Positions 37,892 to 46,869 of a stretch of 64,000 bases of DNA are shown one piece after another; position 1 is the first letter of the stretch, and each line of letters starts with the position of its first letter. Under the pieces are notes generated by a model, which worked only from the letters and a program-made list of their open reading frames with translations, had not been told where the DNA came from and ran no database searches. Origin of the DNA: Streptomyces sennicomposti (GTDB lineage: Bacteria > Actinomycetota > Actinomycetes > Streptomycetales > Streptomycetaceae). The stretch lies in the NCBI RefSeq assembly GCF_019890635.1, contig NZ_JAIOAB010000011.1:62001-126000 (forward strand). The letters are read 5' to 3'. The position numbers were made by a program, and so were the translations under genes.

Positions 37892-38746
37892 GCCCGCGTG
37901 TTTCTTGGCGATGTCCGCGATGAACTGGCGCGACTGCTCGACGTTCAGCGCCTGCGCCCGCAGGTGCTCGTACATCACGCTGTACTTCTGCACGTCGTTG
38001 GCCTTCTCCAGGTACAGGTCGCTGGTGACGCCCTCGATGTAGACGACGCTGGAGTCCGCCGCGTCCGGGAACTCCAGGATGGCGTACTGCCCGTTCAGGC
38101 CCGGGTGCGCGCCCATGTCGAACGGGATCACCTGCACGGTGACGTGCGGCAGCCGGGACTGCTCCACCAGGTGCTCCAACTGGTCGCGCATCACGTCGGA
38201 GTTGCCGACGATGCGGTGCAGAGCGGCCTCGTCGAGCACGGTCCACAGCCGCAGCGGGTTCTCCGCGGCGGAGATTCGTTCCTGCCGCCGCAGCCGCACC
38301 TGGACGCGCTTGTCGACGTCCGCGGGCGCCGTCTCCGGCAGCGCGCCGGCGATCAGCGCCTCCGCGTACTGCCGGGTCTGCAGCAGGCCCGGGACGACCT
38401 GCGGATCGTAGACCCTCAGGCTCGCCGCGTCCGTCTCCAGACCGATGTAGACGCTGTACGGGATGTCGCCGAAGGAGTGCCACCAGCCCTGCTGGCGCGA
38501 GTCCTTGGCCATCTGCATCAGCGAGTCGACGATCCGGTGGTCCTCCACCTCGTAGACCCCGCACAGATCGCGGACGTCGCGCTGGCTGATGCTGCGCCGG
38601 CCGTTCTCCAGGCGGCTGATCTTCGACTGCGACACCAGCAGCCGCTCCGCCACCTCCTCGGCGGTCATGCCCTTGAGCTCGCGGAGCCTGCGCAGCTCCT
38701 GGCCCAGTCGGCGCCGCCTGACGGTGGGATTGACATTGGACGCCAC
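37886..38746 (-). CDS. scr1: XRE-family regulator with DUF5753 domain, Scr1-like
   Basis: A 286-aa regulator. The N-terminal HTH covers about 14-68 (LRRLRELKGMTAEEVAERLL, SQSKISRLENGRR). The DUF5753 domain follows (about 95-280): YIGLETDAASLRVYDPQVVP, GLLQTRQYAEALI, RQERI, and a C-terminal SRQFIADIAKK. Proteins of this type pair with a downstream DUF397 protein; here that partner is at 37421. The symbol depends on recalled synteny with SCO4441. A 7-bp inverted repeat (38785-38802) about 40 nt upstream of the ATG is a likely operator. Confidence 0.85.
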   Translation of the reverse strand: MASNVNPTVRRRRLGQELRRLRELKGMTAEEVAERLLVSQSKISRLENGRRSISQRDVRDLCGVYEVEDHRIVDSLMQMAKDSRQQGWWHSFGDIPYSVYIGLETDAASLRVYDPQVVPGLLQTRQYAEALIAGALPETAPADVDKRVQVRLRRQERISAAENPLRLWTVLDEAALHRIVGNSDVMRDQLEHLVEQSRLPHVTVQVIPFDMGAHPGLNGQYAILEFPDAADSSVVYIEGVTSDLYLEKANDVQKYSVMYEHLRAQALNVEQSRQFIADIAKKHAGR

Positions 38747-38784
38747 GGGACGTGCACCTCCGGCTGCGTGCCTCTACTTTGCGT

Positions 38785-38802
38785 ATCTGCTGTTGAGCAG
38801 AT
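38785..38802. promoter_or_regulatory. candidate operator of the scr1-like gene
   Basis: ATCTGCT-GTTG-AGCAGAT is a perfect 7-bp inverted repeat about 40 nt upstream of the start codon, within the lower-GC promoter stretch 38770-38830. XRE-DUF5753 proteins commonly autoregulate. Confidence 0.5.
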
Positions 38803-38950
38803 TGCCACCAAGGTGCTTCTTACCGCTGGGAAACGCCGGATATGCGGGCGCTGCGCGCCAGTTCGCATGTTCAGTGGATCGGGTGGAGCGTGTAGAGCGG
38901 GTGGAGCGGGTGGACCGTGGGACGGCGGGGGCCCGCCCCGTGGGCACGGC

Positions 38951-38992
38951 TGAGCGGGGTGGGGAGACCCTGGAGTCTCCCCACCCCGCTCA
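38951..38992. terminator. strong hairpin between the GPP34 and XRE genes
   Basis: An 18-bp perfect stem TGAGCGGGGTGGGGAGAC / GTCTCCCCACCCCGCTCA with a 6-nt loop. It lies 212 nt downstream of the GPP34 stop codon and 204 nt upstream of the XRE start, so it isolates the two minus-strand genes. The spacer 39000-39204 is G/C-biased and gene-free. Confidence 0.85.
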
Positions 38993-39204
38993 GCCTGCGG
39001 CTCCCGAACCGGGACTTGGGGACGTGCGGTGCGGCGGTGGCGCGCGGTGCGCGCGTCGGGGTGCGCCGGGTGCGGTCCGCGCGGCGGGTGGTGCCGCGCG
39101 GTGCACGGTGTGCGCGGGTGGTGCTGTGCGGGTGTTCCGCGAGCGGTGTTGTGCGCGTGTTCGGGGTGGGCGCGTCGTGCGCCCGGGTTGCCGCCGGCGC
39201 CGCC

Positions 39205-39957
39205 TCAGTGGGCCACGGCGCGCGCCATGGACCCGTGGTGCGGCTGCATCGGGACGCCGCGGGCCGGTTCCGGTCCGGACCTGGCCCCGGCGGGCTGCCG
39301 GCCGGCCGTGGCCTGACCGCGGCGGGGCTGGGCCGCCACGCCGTTCTGGACGTCCATCACGGCGTGCGCGACGAGTCCGCCCATCGGGTCGTGCCGGATC
39401 AGGTCCCGCAGCCGGGAACGGGACGAGCGGCCCTCGTTCCCCGGATACAGGTGCTTGCCGAGACCGACCGCGTGGGCCAGCGCGGCGAGCGCCGCCGTCC
39501 GCGGGTCCGGCGGCACGCCGGTACGGATCGCGGAATCCAGCCGGGCCTTGATCTCCCGGCTGATCGCCGTGTCCGTCGCCTGGTAGCGCGTCGTCGGCAG
39601 CACCCCGCACATCTGGCCGGGCACGGCGGCGACCATGCCGCACCGCTCCAGATGCGAGAGGTAGGTCTGGCGGAGCCCGAGCCGGGGTCCGCCGATCCAG
39701 TGGACGGCCCGTACCGGAGCGCCGCGCCTTCGCAGCAACTCCAACGCGCAGTCCAGTGTCGGATCTCCTGTCGGCCGTGGCACCACCACGGCGATACGAT
39801 CCCCGTCTGGGGCTATCCGTCCGGCCAGCGCCAGCTCCACTAGCTGCGCTCCGGCCAGACCCAGGTCGAGCGACTGCGGCTGCGCAGTGGTACCCGTGGC
39901 CGGGTCCAGTGCCAGCAGCAGAAGCTCCTCCGGAAGTGTTCTGCGGCTCCTGCCCAT
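39205..39957 (-). CDS. GPP34 (GOLPH3/Vps74-like) phosphoprotein
   Basis: A 250-aa protein of the GPP34 family. It shows the N-terminal LPEELLLLALDPATGT, LDLGLAGAQLVELALAGRIA, then ETYLSHL-type segments (RQTYLSHLERCGMVAAVPGQ) and a C-terminal domain with TAALAALAHAVGL. Eukaryotic members bind phosphoinositides at the Golgi; the many actinobacterial copies have no settled role. The C-terminal 45 residues are a variable Gly/Pro/Arg tail. The start is ATG 39957 with GGGAGG about 7 nt upstream. It is divergent from the DD-carboxypeptidase gene. Confidence 0.88.
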   Translation of the reverse strand: MGRSRRTLPEELLLLALDPATGTTAQPQSLDLGLAGAQLVELALAGRIAPDGDRIAVVVPRPTGDPTLDCALELLRRRGAPVRAVHWIGGPRLGLRQTYLSHLERCGMVAAVPGQMCGVLPTTRYQATDTAISREIKARLDSAIRTGVPPDPRTAALAALAHAVGLGKHLYPGNEGRSSRSRLRDLIRHDPMGGLVAHAVMDVQNGVAAQPRRGQATAGRQPAGARSGPEPARGVPMQPHHGSMARAVAH

Positions 39958-40216
39958 CCATGCCTCCCCGCGTGGATGAATGACAGGGTGACCCCTCTCA
40001 CATTGGTCTGTCGAGGGTGCGTGACCGGTTCGTAGTGGAACCAGTAGGTATGTCGTTCTCGTCTACCGGTCGGGTTTGGTCCGCACACAGGACACTGGTA
40101 CATGGTTCGGACAGCGGTACGACCGGGTGGCACGACCGGTCGGGACCGGCCGGCGTCCAGGTGGCGGTTCACGGTTCGGTAGCCGTACGCGGGGTGCGGC
40201 ACATGAGGAGGCATCG

Positions 40217-43009
40217 GTGGCGGGCGAGTCCCCCGACAGGTCGAAGCAGCGCGAGTCGTCGGCAGAACCGACGTCGGGGAGCGCGGGTCCGGTTCCCGGG
40301 GCCAGGAGCGAGGCACGCGACGCCCGCGACCCGCGCCTCGCCCTCGCGGGGGAGCCCGGGACGGGCGATGCGTCCGAGGGGCGCGGTGGTGTGGACACGG
40401 CCACTCGGGTGCTTTCGGTACGGGATCTGAAGACGGCGGAGGACTCCGGCGCCGCGGAGCCCTCCGGGGGCGCGGAGGAGTCCGCGGGCGCCGGGGGCTC
40501 CGGGGCGTCCGGCGGGGGCTCCGCGGGTTCCTCCGGGGAGCGCGCGGAGGGGGCCGGTGCGGCGGGCGACGCGGCGGGTGACGGCGCGTCGGGCGACGGT
40601 GCGCGCGAGGGCGCCGTACGCGACGATGAGCCGGACGGCGTCCGGGAGGGTGACGAGGAGCCGGAGGCGGCTGGGGTGACCGAGTCGGACGCCTCGGCTG
40701 GTGGGCCGGGCCGCGTCTCGGACGACGCCGCGCCCGTGGCGAAGGACGACGACGCGGAGGCCGAGGCCGAGAGCGAGCCCGAGGCCGCCTCCGAGGCGGA
40801 GAAGGCCGGCTCCGAGCCGAAGAGCGAGGGGGCCGAGACCGACGCGGAGGACGCGACGGGCGAGGCGGAGAAGGACGGCGCGGCGGCGGACGCGAAGCCC
40901 GCGGCCAAGACGTCCGCAGCCGCGACGCCTGAGACCGCGCCCGAGTCCGCCCCGGCGTCCGAGGCCGAGTCCGCCCCGGCGTCCGCGCCCGAGGCCAGGC
41001 CCGGCTCGGCGTCCAAGCCTGACCCGGTGTCCGAGCCTGACCCGGCCGCCGAGCACGAGTTCGCGGCGAAGTCTGCCCCGGAGTCCGGGACCGACTCGGC
41101 CTCCGAGGCCGAGCCCGACGCGAAGTCCGAGCCCGAGCCCGACGCGAAGTCCGAGCCCAAGCCCGACACGAAGGCCGAGCCCGACACGAAGGCCGAGTCC
41201 GACGCGAAGGCCAAGCACGACCCGGTGTCCGGGGCCGAGTCCGAGCCCGAGCCCGAGTCCGCCCCGGCGTCCAAGCCCGAGTCCGACGCGAAGTCCGCCC
41301 CCCCGGTCGATCAGCCCACCGCCATCTTCAAGGCGCCCAAGCCCCCGGTGGACCAGCCCACCACCATGCTCAAGCTCGGCGGCGCCGAGAAGGGCGGGAA
41401 GGCCGGGACCGAGGACGGCGGGAAGGGCGCGAAGAAGGACGCCCAGGGCACCGCGAAGGGCGCCCCGGCGGACACCGCGGCGCGCGGGAAGTCCACGCCC
41501 GAGTCCGAGGCCGAGCGCACCAGCAAGTTCGTCGCGCTCAAGCCCCTCGACGACCCGGCGACCCGCAGGCCGCCGAAGGCGAGGCCGGACGCCGACGCCG
41601 CGCCGCCGCAGCCGAAGGACGCCCCCGGCAAGCCGTCGTCGCGGCCGAAGGCCGATCCGGCGGTCACCGCCGCGATCCCCGCGGCCGCCCCGGTCGGCCC
41701 CGAGCGCACCACCCAGCAGCCGCTGCCGCCCAAGCCCCCGCTCGACCTGCTGGCCGAGCTGACCAACACCCCGCCGCCCCCGGAGACCCCGCTGCGCACC
41801 ACCATGCGCCGGGTGAAGATCTGGACGCCGCTGGTGGTGCTGCTCCTGATCGTCTTCGCGATCGCGCAGTCCCTGCGGCCGCTGCCCGAGCCGGGTCTCC
41901 AGCTCACCGCGAAGGAGAGCCACACCTTCGCCGGCGGCAAGCTGACCCTGCCCTGGCCGGGCGAGGGCCAGGGCTGGATGGACGTGAACGGCGTCGGGAC
42001 GATGGACCACTTCGGCGAGCAGAAGCCGGCGGCCATCGGTTCGGTCGCCAAGACGATGACGGCGTACATCATCCTCAGGGACCACCCGCTCAAGCCCGGC
42101 GAGGAAGGCCCGAAGATCAAGGTCGACGCGACGGCGGAGAAGGAGGGCGGCTACGACAAGGGCGGCGAGTCCACCCTGAACACCGTCAAGGCCGGCGACT
42201 TCCTCACCGAGAAGCAGGCGCTGTCGGCCGTCATGATCCCCTCCGCGAACAACATCGCGCGGCTGCTGGCGCGCTGGGACGCGGGTTCGGAGGCGGCGTT
42301 CGCCGAGAAGATGAACGCCACGGCCAAGGAACTCGGGATGACGCGGACGACGTACACCGACCCCTCGGGGCTGAAGGAGACCACCGTCTCCACGGCGCAG
42401 GACCAGGTGAAGCTCGGCAACGCGGTCGTGAAGAACCCGGCCCTGGTAGCCATCACCAGCGCCGCCAGCTGGACCGACCCCTCCGGGCGCAACTGGCCGA
42501 ACTACAACTCGCTGCCCTACTGGATCGGCGCGATCGGCATCAAGACCGGCACGACCACCGCGGCCGGCGGCAACCTGCTGTTCGCCGCCCGCAAGAAGGT
42601 CGGCGGGCAGACGGTGACCGTCGTCGGCGCGATCCTCGGCCAGCACAAGACCCCGATCCTCGACACGGTCAACGCGGTCAGCAAGACCGCGCTGCTCGGC
42701 GCCGAGAAGGCGCTGACCGCCGAGAAGATCATGAAGAAGGGCGACGTCGTCGGGTACGTGGACGACCGGCTCGGCGGCCACACCCCCGTCGTGGTCACCG
42801 AGGACGTCACCGCGGTCGGCTGGGCCGGCTCCGTGGTGAAGCTCTCCTTCACCGCCGACGCCGTCCCGCACACCGCGAAGGCGGGCGCCAAGGTCGGCAC
42901 GCTCACCGTCGGCGACGGCGGCGCGGGCGGCGCGATCCGCGTCCCGGTGGCGTTGCAGAAGGACCTGGCCGAGCCCGGCTTCACGGCCAAGCTGACCCGC
43001 ATCGGCTGA
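40217..43009 (+). CDS. membrane-anchored D-alanyl-D-alanine carboxypeptidase with long acidic N-terminal region
   Basis: A 930-aa penicillin-binding enzyme of peptidase family S11 that trims the terminal D-Ala of peptidoglycan stem peptides. Residues 1 to about 530 are disordered and highly charged, with imperfect repeats of Glu-Pro-Asp-Ala-Lys-Ser type (about 290-370). One membrane helix lies at about 533-553 (IWTPLVVLLLIVFAIAQSL). In the extracellular domain Ser609 and Lys612 form SVAK, Ser676 and Asn678 form SAN, and KTG starts at Lys776. GTG 40217 has GAGGAG 6 nt upstream. It fits the SCO4439-type DD-carboxypeptidase by recall; the N-terminal region is cytoplasmic by topology. Confidence 0.93.
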   Translation: MAGESPDRSKQRESSAEPTSGSAGPVPGARSEARDARDPRLALAGEPGTGDASEGRGGVDTATRVLSVRDLKTAEDSGAAEPSGGAEESAGAGGSGASGGGSAGSSGERAEGAGAAGDAAGDGASGDGAREGAVRDDEPDGVREGDEEPEAAGVTESDASAGGPGRVSDDAAPVAKDDDAEAEAESEPEAASEAEKAGSEPKSEGAETDAEDATGEAEKDGAAADAKPAAKTSAAATPETAPESAPASEAESAPASAPEARPGSASKPDPVSEPDPAAEHEFAAKSAPESGTDSASEAEPDAKSEPEPDAKSEPKPDTKAEPDTKAESDAKAKHDPVSGAESEPEPESAPASKPESDAKSAPPVDQPTAIFKAPKPPVDQPTTMLKLGGAEKGGKAGTEDGGKGAKKDAQGTAKGAPADTAARGKSTPESEAERTSKFVALKPLDDPATRRPPKARPDADAAPPQPKDAPGKPSSRPKADPAVTAAIPAAAPVGPERTTQQPLPPKPPLDLLAELTNTPPPPETPLRTTMRRVKIWTPLVVLLLIVFAIAQSLRPLPEPGLQLTAKESHTFAGGKLTLPWPGEGQGWMDVNGVGTMDHFGEQKPAAIGSVAKTMTAYIILRDHPLKPGEEGPKIKVDATAEKEGGYDKGGESTLNTVKAGDFLTEKQALSAVMIPSANNIARLLARWDAGSEAAFAEKMNATAKELGMTRTTYTDPSGLKETTVSTAQDQVKLGNAVVKNPALVAITSAASWTDPSGRNWPNYNSLPYWIGAIGIKTGTTTAAGGNLLFAARKKVGGQTVTVVGAILGQHKTPILDTVNAVSKTALLGAEKALTAEKIMKKGDVVGYVDDRLGGHTPVVVTEDVTAVGWAGSVVKLSFTADAVPHTAKAGAKVGTLTVGDGGAGGAIRVPVALQKDLAEPGFTAKLTRIG

Positions 43010-43026
43010 CCCGGCCGGCCCGGCCG

Positions 43027-43074
43027 CGCACCCCGTCGGGGGGCCCTCCGGACGGGCCTGTCCGGCGGGGTGCG
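43027..43074. terminator. hairpin downstream of the DD-carboxypeptidase gene
   Basis: A 9-bp stem CGCACCCCG / CGGGGTGCG encloses a second stem (CCGTC...), 18 nt after the stop codon. Confidence 0.65.
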
Positions 43075-43157
43075 TGCTAGCGTCGCGAGACGGGGCACGT
43101 CGCCGGTCGCGGGACGCGGCCGGAAACTCAAGGACGGGACACGGGGAGTGCCTTCAG

Positions 43158-45035
43158 GTGGCCACTGCGGAGCCGACACGCGCCGACGACGCCGAGCCGG
43201 GCCCGGGAGCCGGGCCGCGAATACGACCGCGGACAAGCCGTACGGAACGTGACGACCCGAAGCCGGTAAGTGACCGTCCTTCAAAGGTCGTCGCAGGGCG
43301 CTCCCGCGCGGGGGCCGTCGTCATGGCGGTGCGGGAGCGGATGCTGCGGCACCCGGCCCTCTCCGTCACCGCGCTGGCCGGAGTCCTGCACCTCGTCTGG
43401 TTCTTCGCGCTCGCGAACAGCGGGGGCGATCTCGCGGCGCAGGACGCGTGGGCCGAGTTCGTCGGCCGGCACCCGGACTCGGCGTACAACCTCGCCTGGT
43501 ACGGCGGGATGCACGCCGTCTCCTACAGCATGGTCTCGCCGTATCTGATGTCCGTCCTCGGCGTCCGGACCACGATGATGATCGCCGGGACGCTGTCGGC
43601 GGGCCTGCTGACCCTGGTCCTGATCCGCAGCCGCGCGGTGAGGAACCCCCTGTGGGCGGCGCTCGCCGGGGTCTTCGGGCTGCTGTGCAACGCGCTGTCG
43701 GGCCGGGTGACGTTCGGCCTGGGCTCGCTGTTCGCGCTGGGCGCGGTCGCGGCCGTGTTCTGCTGGCCGTACCGCTGGCGCCACAAACGCTGGGCGAAGG
43801 CGCTGACCGCGGCCCCGCTGGCCGCGCTCGCCACCATGTCCTCGCCCGTCGCCGGACTCTTCGTCGGCCTGGTCGCGGTCGCGCTGTTCCTCCAGAAGCG
43901 CCGCCCGGGCGCGTGGGCGCTCGGACTCGCGCCGGCCGCGGTGGTGGCCGTCTCGGCCCTGCTGTTCCCCTTCTCCGGCACCCAGCCCATGGGCTTCGGC
44001 TCGGCGAGCCTGCCGCTGCTCTACGCGATCCTCGCCGCCGTCCTCGTCCCGCGGGAGTGGAAGACGGTCCGGATCACCTCGTGGGTGTACGCCCTGTCGG
44101 TCGTCGGGGTCTGGGTGGTCAGCTCGCAGATCGGCTCCAACATCACCCGCCTCGCGATGCTGTTCGCCGGGGTGGTCCTGGTGGCGGCGCTGCCCTTCGC
44201 CGTCCCGCGCTCGCGCAAGTGGTACGCGATCGTGCTGTCCCTGGTCGGCTTCGTCAGCTGGATCGGCGTCAAGTCGGTGGACGACGTCGTCCACACCGCG
44301 CCGGCCGCCTCCTGGTCGCACGAGCTGGCGCCGCTGGTCCACCAGCTCCAGAAGGCCGGCGCGGAGAAGGGCCGGGTCGAGGTGGTCCCGGCCAGCTCCC
44401 ACCGAGAGGCCTCCGCGCTCGCCCCGTACGTCAACCTGGCGCGCGGCTGGAACCGCCAGGCCGACATGAAGCGCAACCCCCTCTTCTACGACGACACGCT
44501 CAACTCGGCGAACTACCACGAGTGGCTCCAGCGCTGGGCCGTGCACTACGTGGTGCTGCCCAAGGGCGAGCCGGACGGCGACGGCGGCCAGCGCGAACGC
44601 GAGCTGGTGCGGCAGGGCCAGCCCTATCTGCGGCAGGTCTGGGGCGACGCCAACTGGCAGCTGTTCGAGGTGACCGACCCCAAGCCGCTCGCCGAGCCCA
44701 ACGCGGTGGTGGACCGGGCCGAGCAGGTCGAGCTGACCCTCGAGGTGAGCAAGCCGGGCCGCGTCCTCATCCGCATCCCGTACTCGCCCTGGCTGAGCAT
44801 CGTGGACGAGCACGGCAAGCGGCTCAAGGCGCCGGAGGAGACCGAGGCGTCCAAGCACCGCCCCGAGGGCACGGCGAAGACGTACGACAACGTCAACGGC
44901 TGTCTGTGGGAGACGCCCGAGGACGCCAAGGGCGACAAGTGGACCATGCTGCTCGCGCCGCGGGCGGGGACGTACCGGCTGGCGGCGCCGTACCAGCTGC
45001 CGCGGGGGACGCCGTGCCCGGACGAGCTGAAGTGA
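43158..45035 (+). CDS. polytopic membrane protein of unknown function
   Basis: A 625-aa protein. The first ~60 residues are charged and Pro-rich. About 10-11 hydrophobic helices follow (about 65-370, for example SVTALAGVLHLVWFFALANS and LPLLYAILAAVLV). The last ~250 residues are soluble and contain HYVVLPKGEPDGDG and beta-rich sequence (VELTLEVSKPGRVLIRIPYS). The helix count plus soluble C-terminal domain recalls GT-C-like membrane glycosyltransferases, but the catalytic Asp/Glu loop is not evident; I do not recognise a family. GTG 43158 has GGGGAG 10 nt upstream. It follows the DD-carboxypeptidase gene, so an envelope role is plausible. Confidence 0.78.
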   Translation: MATAEPTRADDAEPGPGAGPRIRPRTSRTERDDPKPVSDRPSKVVAGRSRAGAVVMAVRERMLRHPALSVTALAGVLHLVWFFALANSGGDLAAQDAWAEFVGRHPDSAYNLAWYGGMHAVSYSMVSPYLMSVLGVRTTMMIAGTLSAGLLTLVLIRSRAVRNPLWAALAGVFGLLCNALSGRVTFGLGSLFALGAVAAVFCWPYRWRHKRWAKALTAAPLAALATMSSPVAGLFVGLVAVALFLQKRRPGAWALGLAPAAVVAVSALLFPFSGTQPMGFGSASLPLLYAILAAVLVPREWKTVRITSWVYALSVVGVWVVSSQIGSNITRLAMLFAGVVLVAALPFAVPRSRKWYAIVLSLVGFVSWIGVKSVDDVVHTAPAASWSHELAPLVHQLQKAGAEKGRVEVVPASSHREASALAPYVNLARGWNRQADMKRNPLFYDDTLNSANYHEWLQRWAVHYVVLPKGEPDGDGGQRERELVRQGQPYLRQVWGDANWQLFEVTDPKPLAEPNAVVDRAEQVELTLEVSKPGRVLIRIPYSPWLSIVDEHGKRLKAPEETEASKHRPEGTAKTYDNVNGCLWETPEDAKGDKWTMLLAPRAGTYRLAAPYQLPRGTPCPDELK

Positions 45036-45056
45036 GCGCGGCGGATCGTTTCGCGC

Positions 45057-45100
45057 GGGGGCGCCGGCGCCTCGGGTGAGGACCCGGGGCGCCGGCGCCC
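45057..45100. terminator. hairpin between convergent genes
   Basis: Two copies of the self-complementary GGCGCCGGCGCC pair across TCGGGTGAGGACCC, 22 nt after the membrane protein stop codon and before the glutathione peroxidase stop codon. Confidence 0.75.
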
Positions 45101-45170
45101 GGCGTGTGCGGTGACCGGCGTGTGCGGTGACCGGTGGGGCGGCGCCCGGCGTGTGCGGCGCCCGGCCTGG

Positions 45171-45680
45171 TCAGGCGAGCTGGGCCTCGACGGCCGCGAC
45201 CAGCGCGGGGTCGTCCGGCGTGGTCTGCGGGGAGAACCGGGCCACGACCTCGCCGTCCCGCCCGATCAGGAACTTCTCGAAGTTCCAGCGGATGTCGCCG
45301 CTGTGCCCCTCGGCGTCGGCGACGCCGGTCAGCCGGTCGTAGAGCGGGTGGCGGCCCTCGCCGTTGACGTCGACCTTCTCGGTGAGCGGGAAGGTGACGC
45401 CGTACGTCGCCGAGCAGAACTCGGCGATCTCCGCCGCGCTGCCCGGCTCCTGCCCGGCGAACTGGTTGCAGGGCACGCCGAGCACGGTGAAGCCACGGTC
45501 GGCGAACCGTTCGTGCAGCTGTTCGAGGCCGGCGTACTGCGGGGTGAGGCCGCACTTGGACGCCACGTTCACGACGAGCACGGGACGGCCCGCGTACTGC
45601 TTCAGGTTCGCCGGGCCGCCCCGCAGGGCGCCGATCTCTGCGTCGAGGGGGGAGGTGCCGTTGCTGTCTGCAGTGGTCAT
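45171..45680 (-). CDS. glutathione peroxidase-family thiol peroxidase
   Basis: A 169-aa peroxidase that reduces hydroperoxides, in bacteria usually with thioredoxin rather than glutathione. The catalytic set is clear: Cys in VNVASKCGLTPQY (Cys, not Sec), Gln in GVPCNQFAGQEPG, and Trp/Asn in RWNFEKFLI. The second Cys in CNQF is typical of two-Cys types. The start is ATG 45680. The gene has no operon partner; the regulator at 45782 is upstream on the same strand across about 100 nt. Confidence 0.95.
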   Translation of the reverse strand: MTTADSNGTSPLDAEIGALRGGPANLKQYAGRPVLVVNVASKCGLTPQYAGLEQLHERFADRGFTVLGVPCNQFAGQEPGSAAEIAEFCSATYGVTFPLTEKVDVNGEGRHPLYDRLTGVADAEGHSGDIRWNFEKFLIGRDGEVVARFSPQTTPDDPALVAAVEAQLA

Positions 45681-45781
45681 GGGCCGGATGCTAGTGCCTG
45701 TGAACTGGGGCGGGGCCGTCGCCCGGGTGTTTCGTCCGGATCGGGCCGGGACCGAACGGAAGAGCGTGCCGGGTCCGTGTT

Positions 45782-46762
45782 TCACCCCGGGTCCGGCGTG
45801 GCCGCCGCGACGAGGACCCGGCCCGCGTCCGTACGCGAGTACAGCACCGACCGCCCCGCCCGCCGCCGTTCGATCAGCCCGGCGTCCAGCAGGACCCGCA
45901 GGTGCCGGCCGACGGACCCCAGCCCCTGCCCGGTCACGGCGGTCAGCTGGGTGGTGCTGAGCGGCGAGCCGAGCAGGACCAGCACCTCGGCCCGGGCGGG
46001 CCCGAGCAGCGCGCCGAGGGCGGCGGAGACGGAGGAGCGGCGGGCGCGGGCGTCGGCGAGGACGCCCGCGCACGGGTAGACGACGGCGTACCGGCTCGGC
46101 GGCTCGTCCCACGCCACCCAGCCGGTCTGCGGGGTGACCGGCACCAGGACGAGCTGCGCGCCGGCGATCTCGCGCGGCGGGTAGGCGTGCGAGTTGACCT
46201 GGAAGCGGTTCCCGCCGAGCCAGCGGGTGCCCGGCCGCAGCGCGTCCAGCACGGCCGCCCAGCCGCCCCGGCTCACCTGCGCGGTGCGGGCGACGATGTC
46301 GGCCTCCAGGACGTGCCGCCGCCGGTCCCAGGCGGGCCGTACGGTCTCCGTCCAGACGTGCTCCAGGAGCCGGGCCGCGCGTTCGGGCAGGTCGTCGCGG
46401 TCGAGCGCGGCGGGCAGCGGGCCGTTCAGGGAGCGCCGCAGATGGGCGCGGGCGGCGACGGGATCGGCGGCGCGGACACGGGCCACCCCGTCCGCGAAGC
46501 TCTCCTCGTCGCGGGGCGTGGGGGTGAGGAAGTCGGCGATCCAGTCGTGGCCGAGTCCGGCGCGCACGAGCAGCGCGGTGACGGGGTCGCCGGCCAGCAG
46601 CCGCCGGTAGCCGGGCAGATGCGCGCGGAGCCAGGCATGCTCGCCGGGGTGGCGGCCGGCGCCGGCGTGCAGGAGCTTGAGGCTCGCGAAGGTCTCGGCG
46701 AGCGGGGAGATCAGGAAGCGGCTGCCGGCGAGGGTGTCGGCGTTGACCTCCCACAGCCCCAT
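45782..46762 (-). CDS. DUF5937/ArsR-type winged-helix regulator
   Basis: A 326-aa regulator with a helical DUF5937 ligand domain (LKLLHAGAGRHPGEHAWLRA) followed by a C-terminal ArsR winged helix (LGALLGPARAEVLVLLGSPL, TTQLTAVTGQGLGSVGRHLR, LLDAGLIERRRAGRSVLYSR). No metal-binding Cys motif is present. It is divergent from the MFS gene at 46870 with 107 nt between, and a perfect inverted repeat in that gap (46811-46830) is its likely operator. Such regulators usually repress the adjacent exporter. Confidence 0.88.
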   Translation of the reverse strand: MGLWEVNADTLAGSRFLISPLAETFASLKLLHAGAGRHPGEHAWLRAHLPGYRRLLAGDPVTALLVRAGLGHDWIADFLTPTPRDEESFADGVARVRAADPVAARAHLRRSLNGPLPAALDRDDLPERAARLLEHVWTETVRPAWDRRRHVLEADIVARTAQVSRGGWAAVLDALRPGTRWLGGNRFQVNSHAYPPREIAGAQLVLVPVTPQTGWVAWDEPPSRYAVVYPCAGVLADARARRSSVSAALGALLGPARAEVLVLLGSPLSTTQLTAVTGQGLGSVGRHLRVLLDAGLIERRRAGRSVLYSRTDAGRVLVAAATPDPG

Positions 46763-46810
46763 GCCGCCCCGCCTCCCCTCCCCGGCACGCTCTGTACCTG
46801 TACCGGCGAC

Positions 46811-46830
46811 GTTTCGCCCGCACGCGAAAC
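46811..46830. promoter_or_regulatory. putative operator between regulator and MFS gene
   Basis: GTTTCGC-CCGCAC-GCGAAAC is a perfect 7-bp inverted repeat with a 6-bp centre, midway between the divergent starts at 46762 and 46870. Confidence 0.6.
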
Positions 46831-46869
46831 AGTAACGGCGGTGGCGGCCCCCGCCCGAGACTCCGGCGC

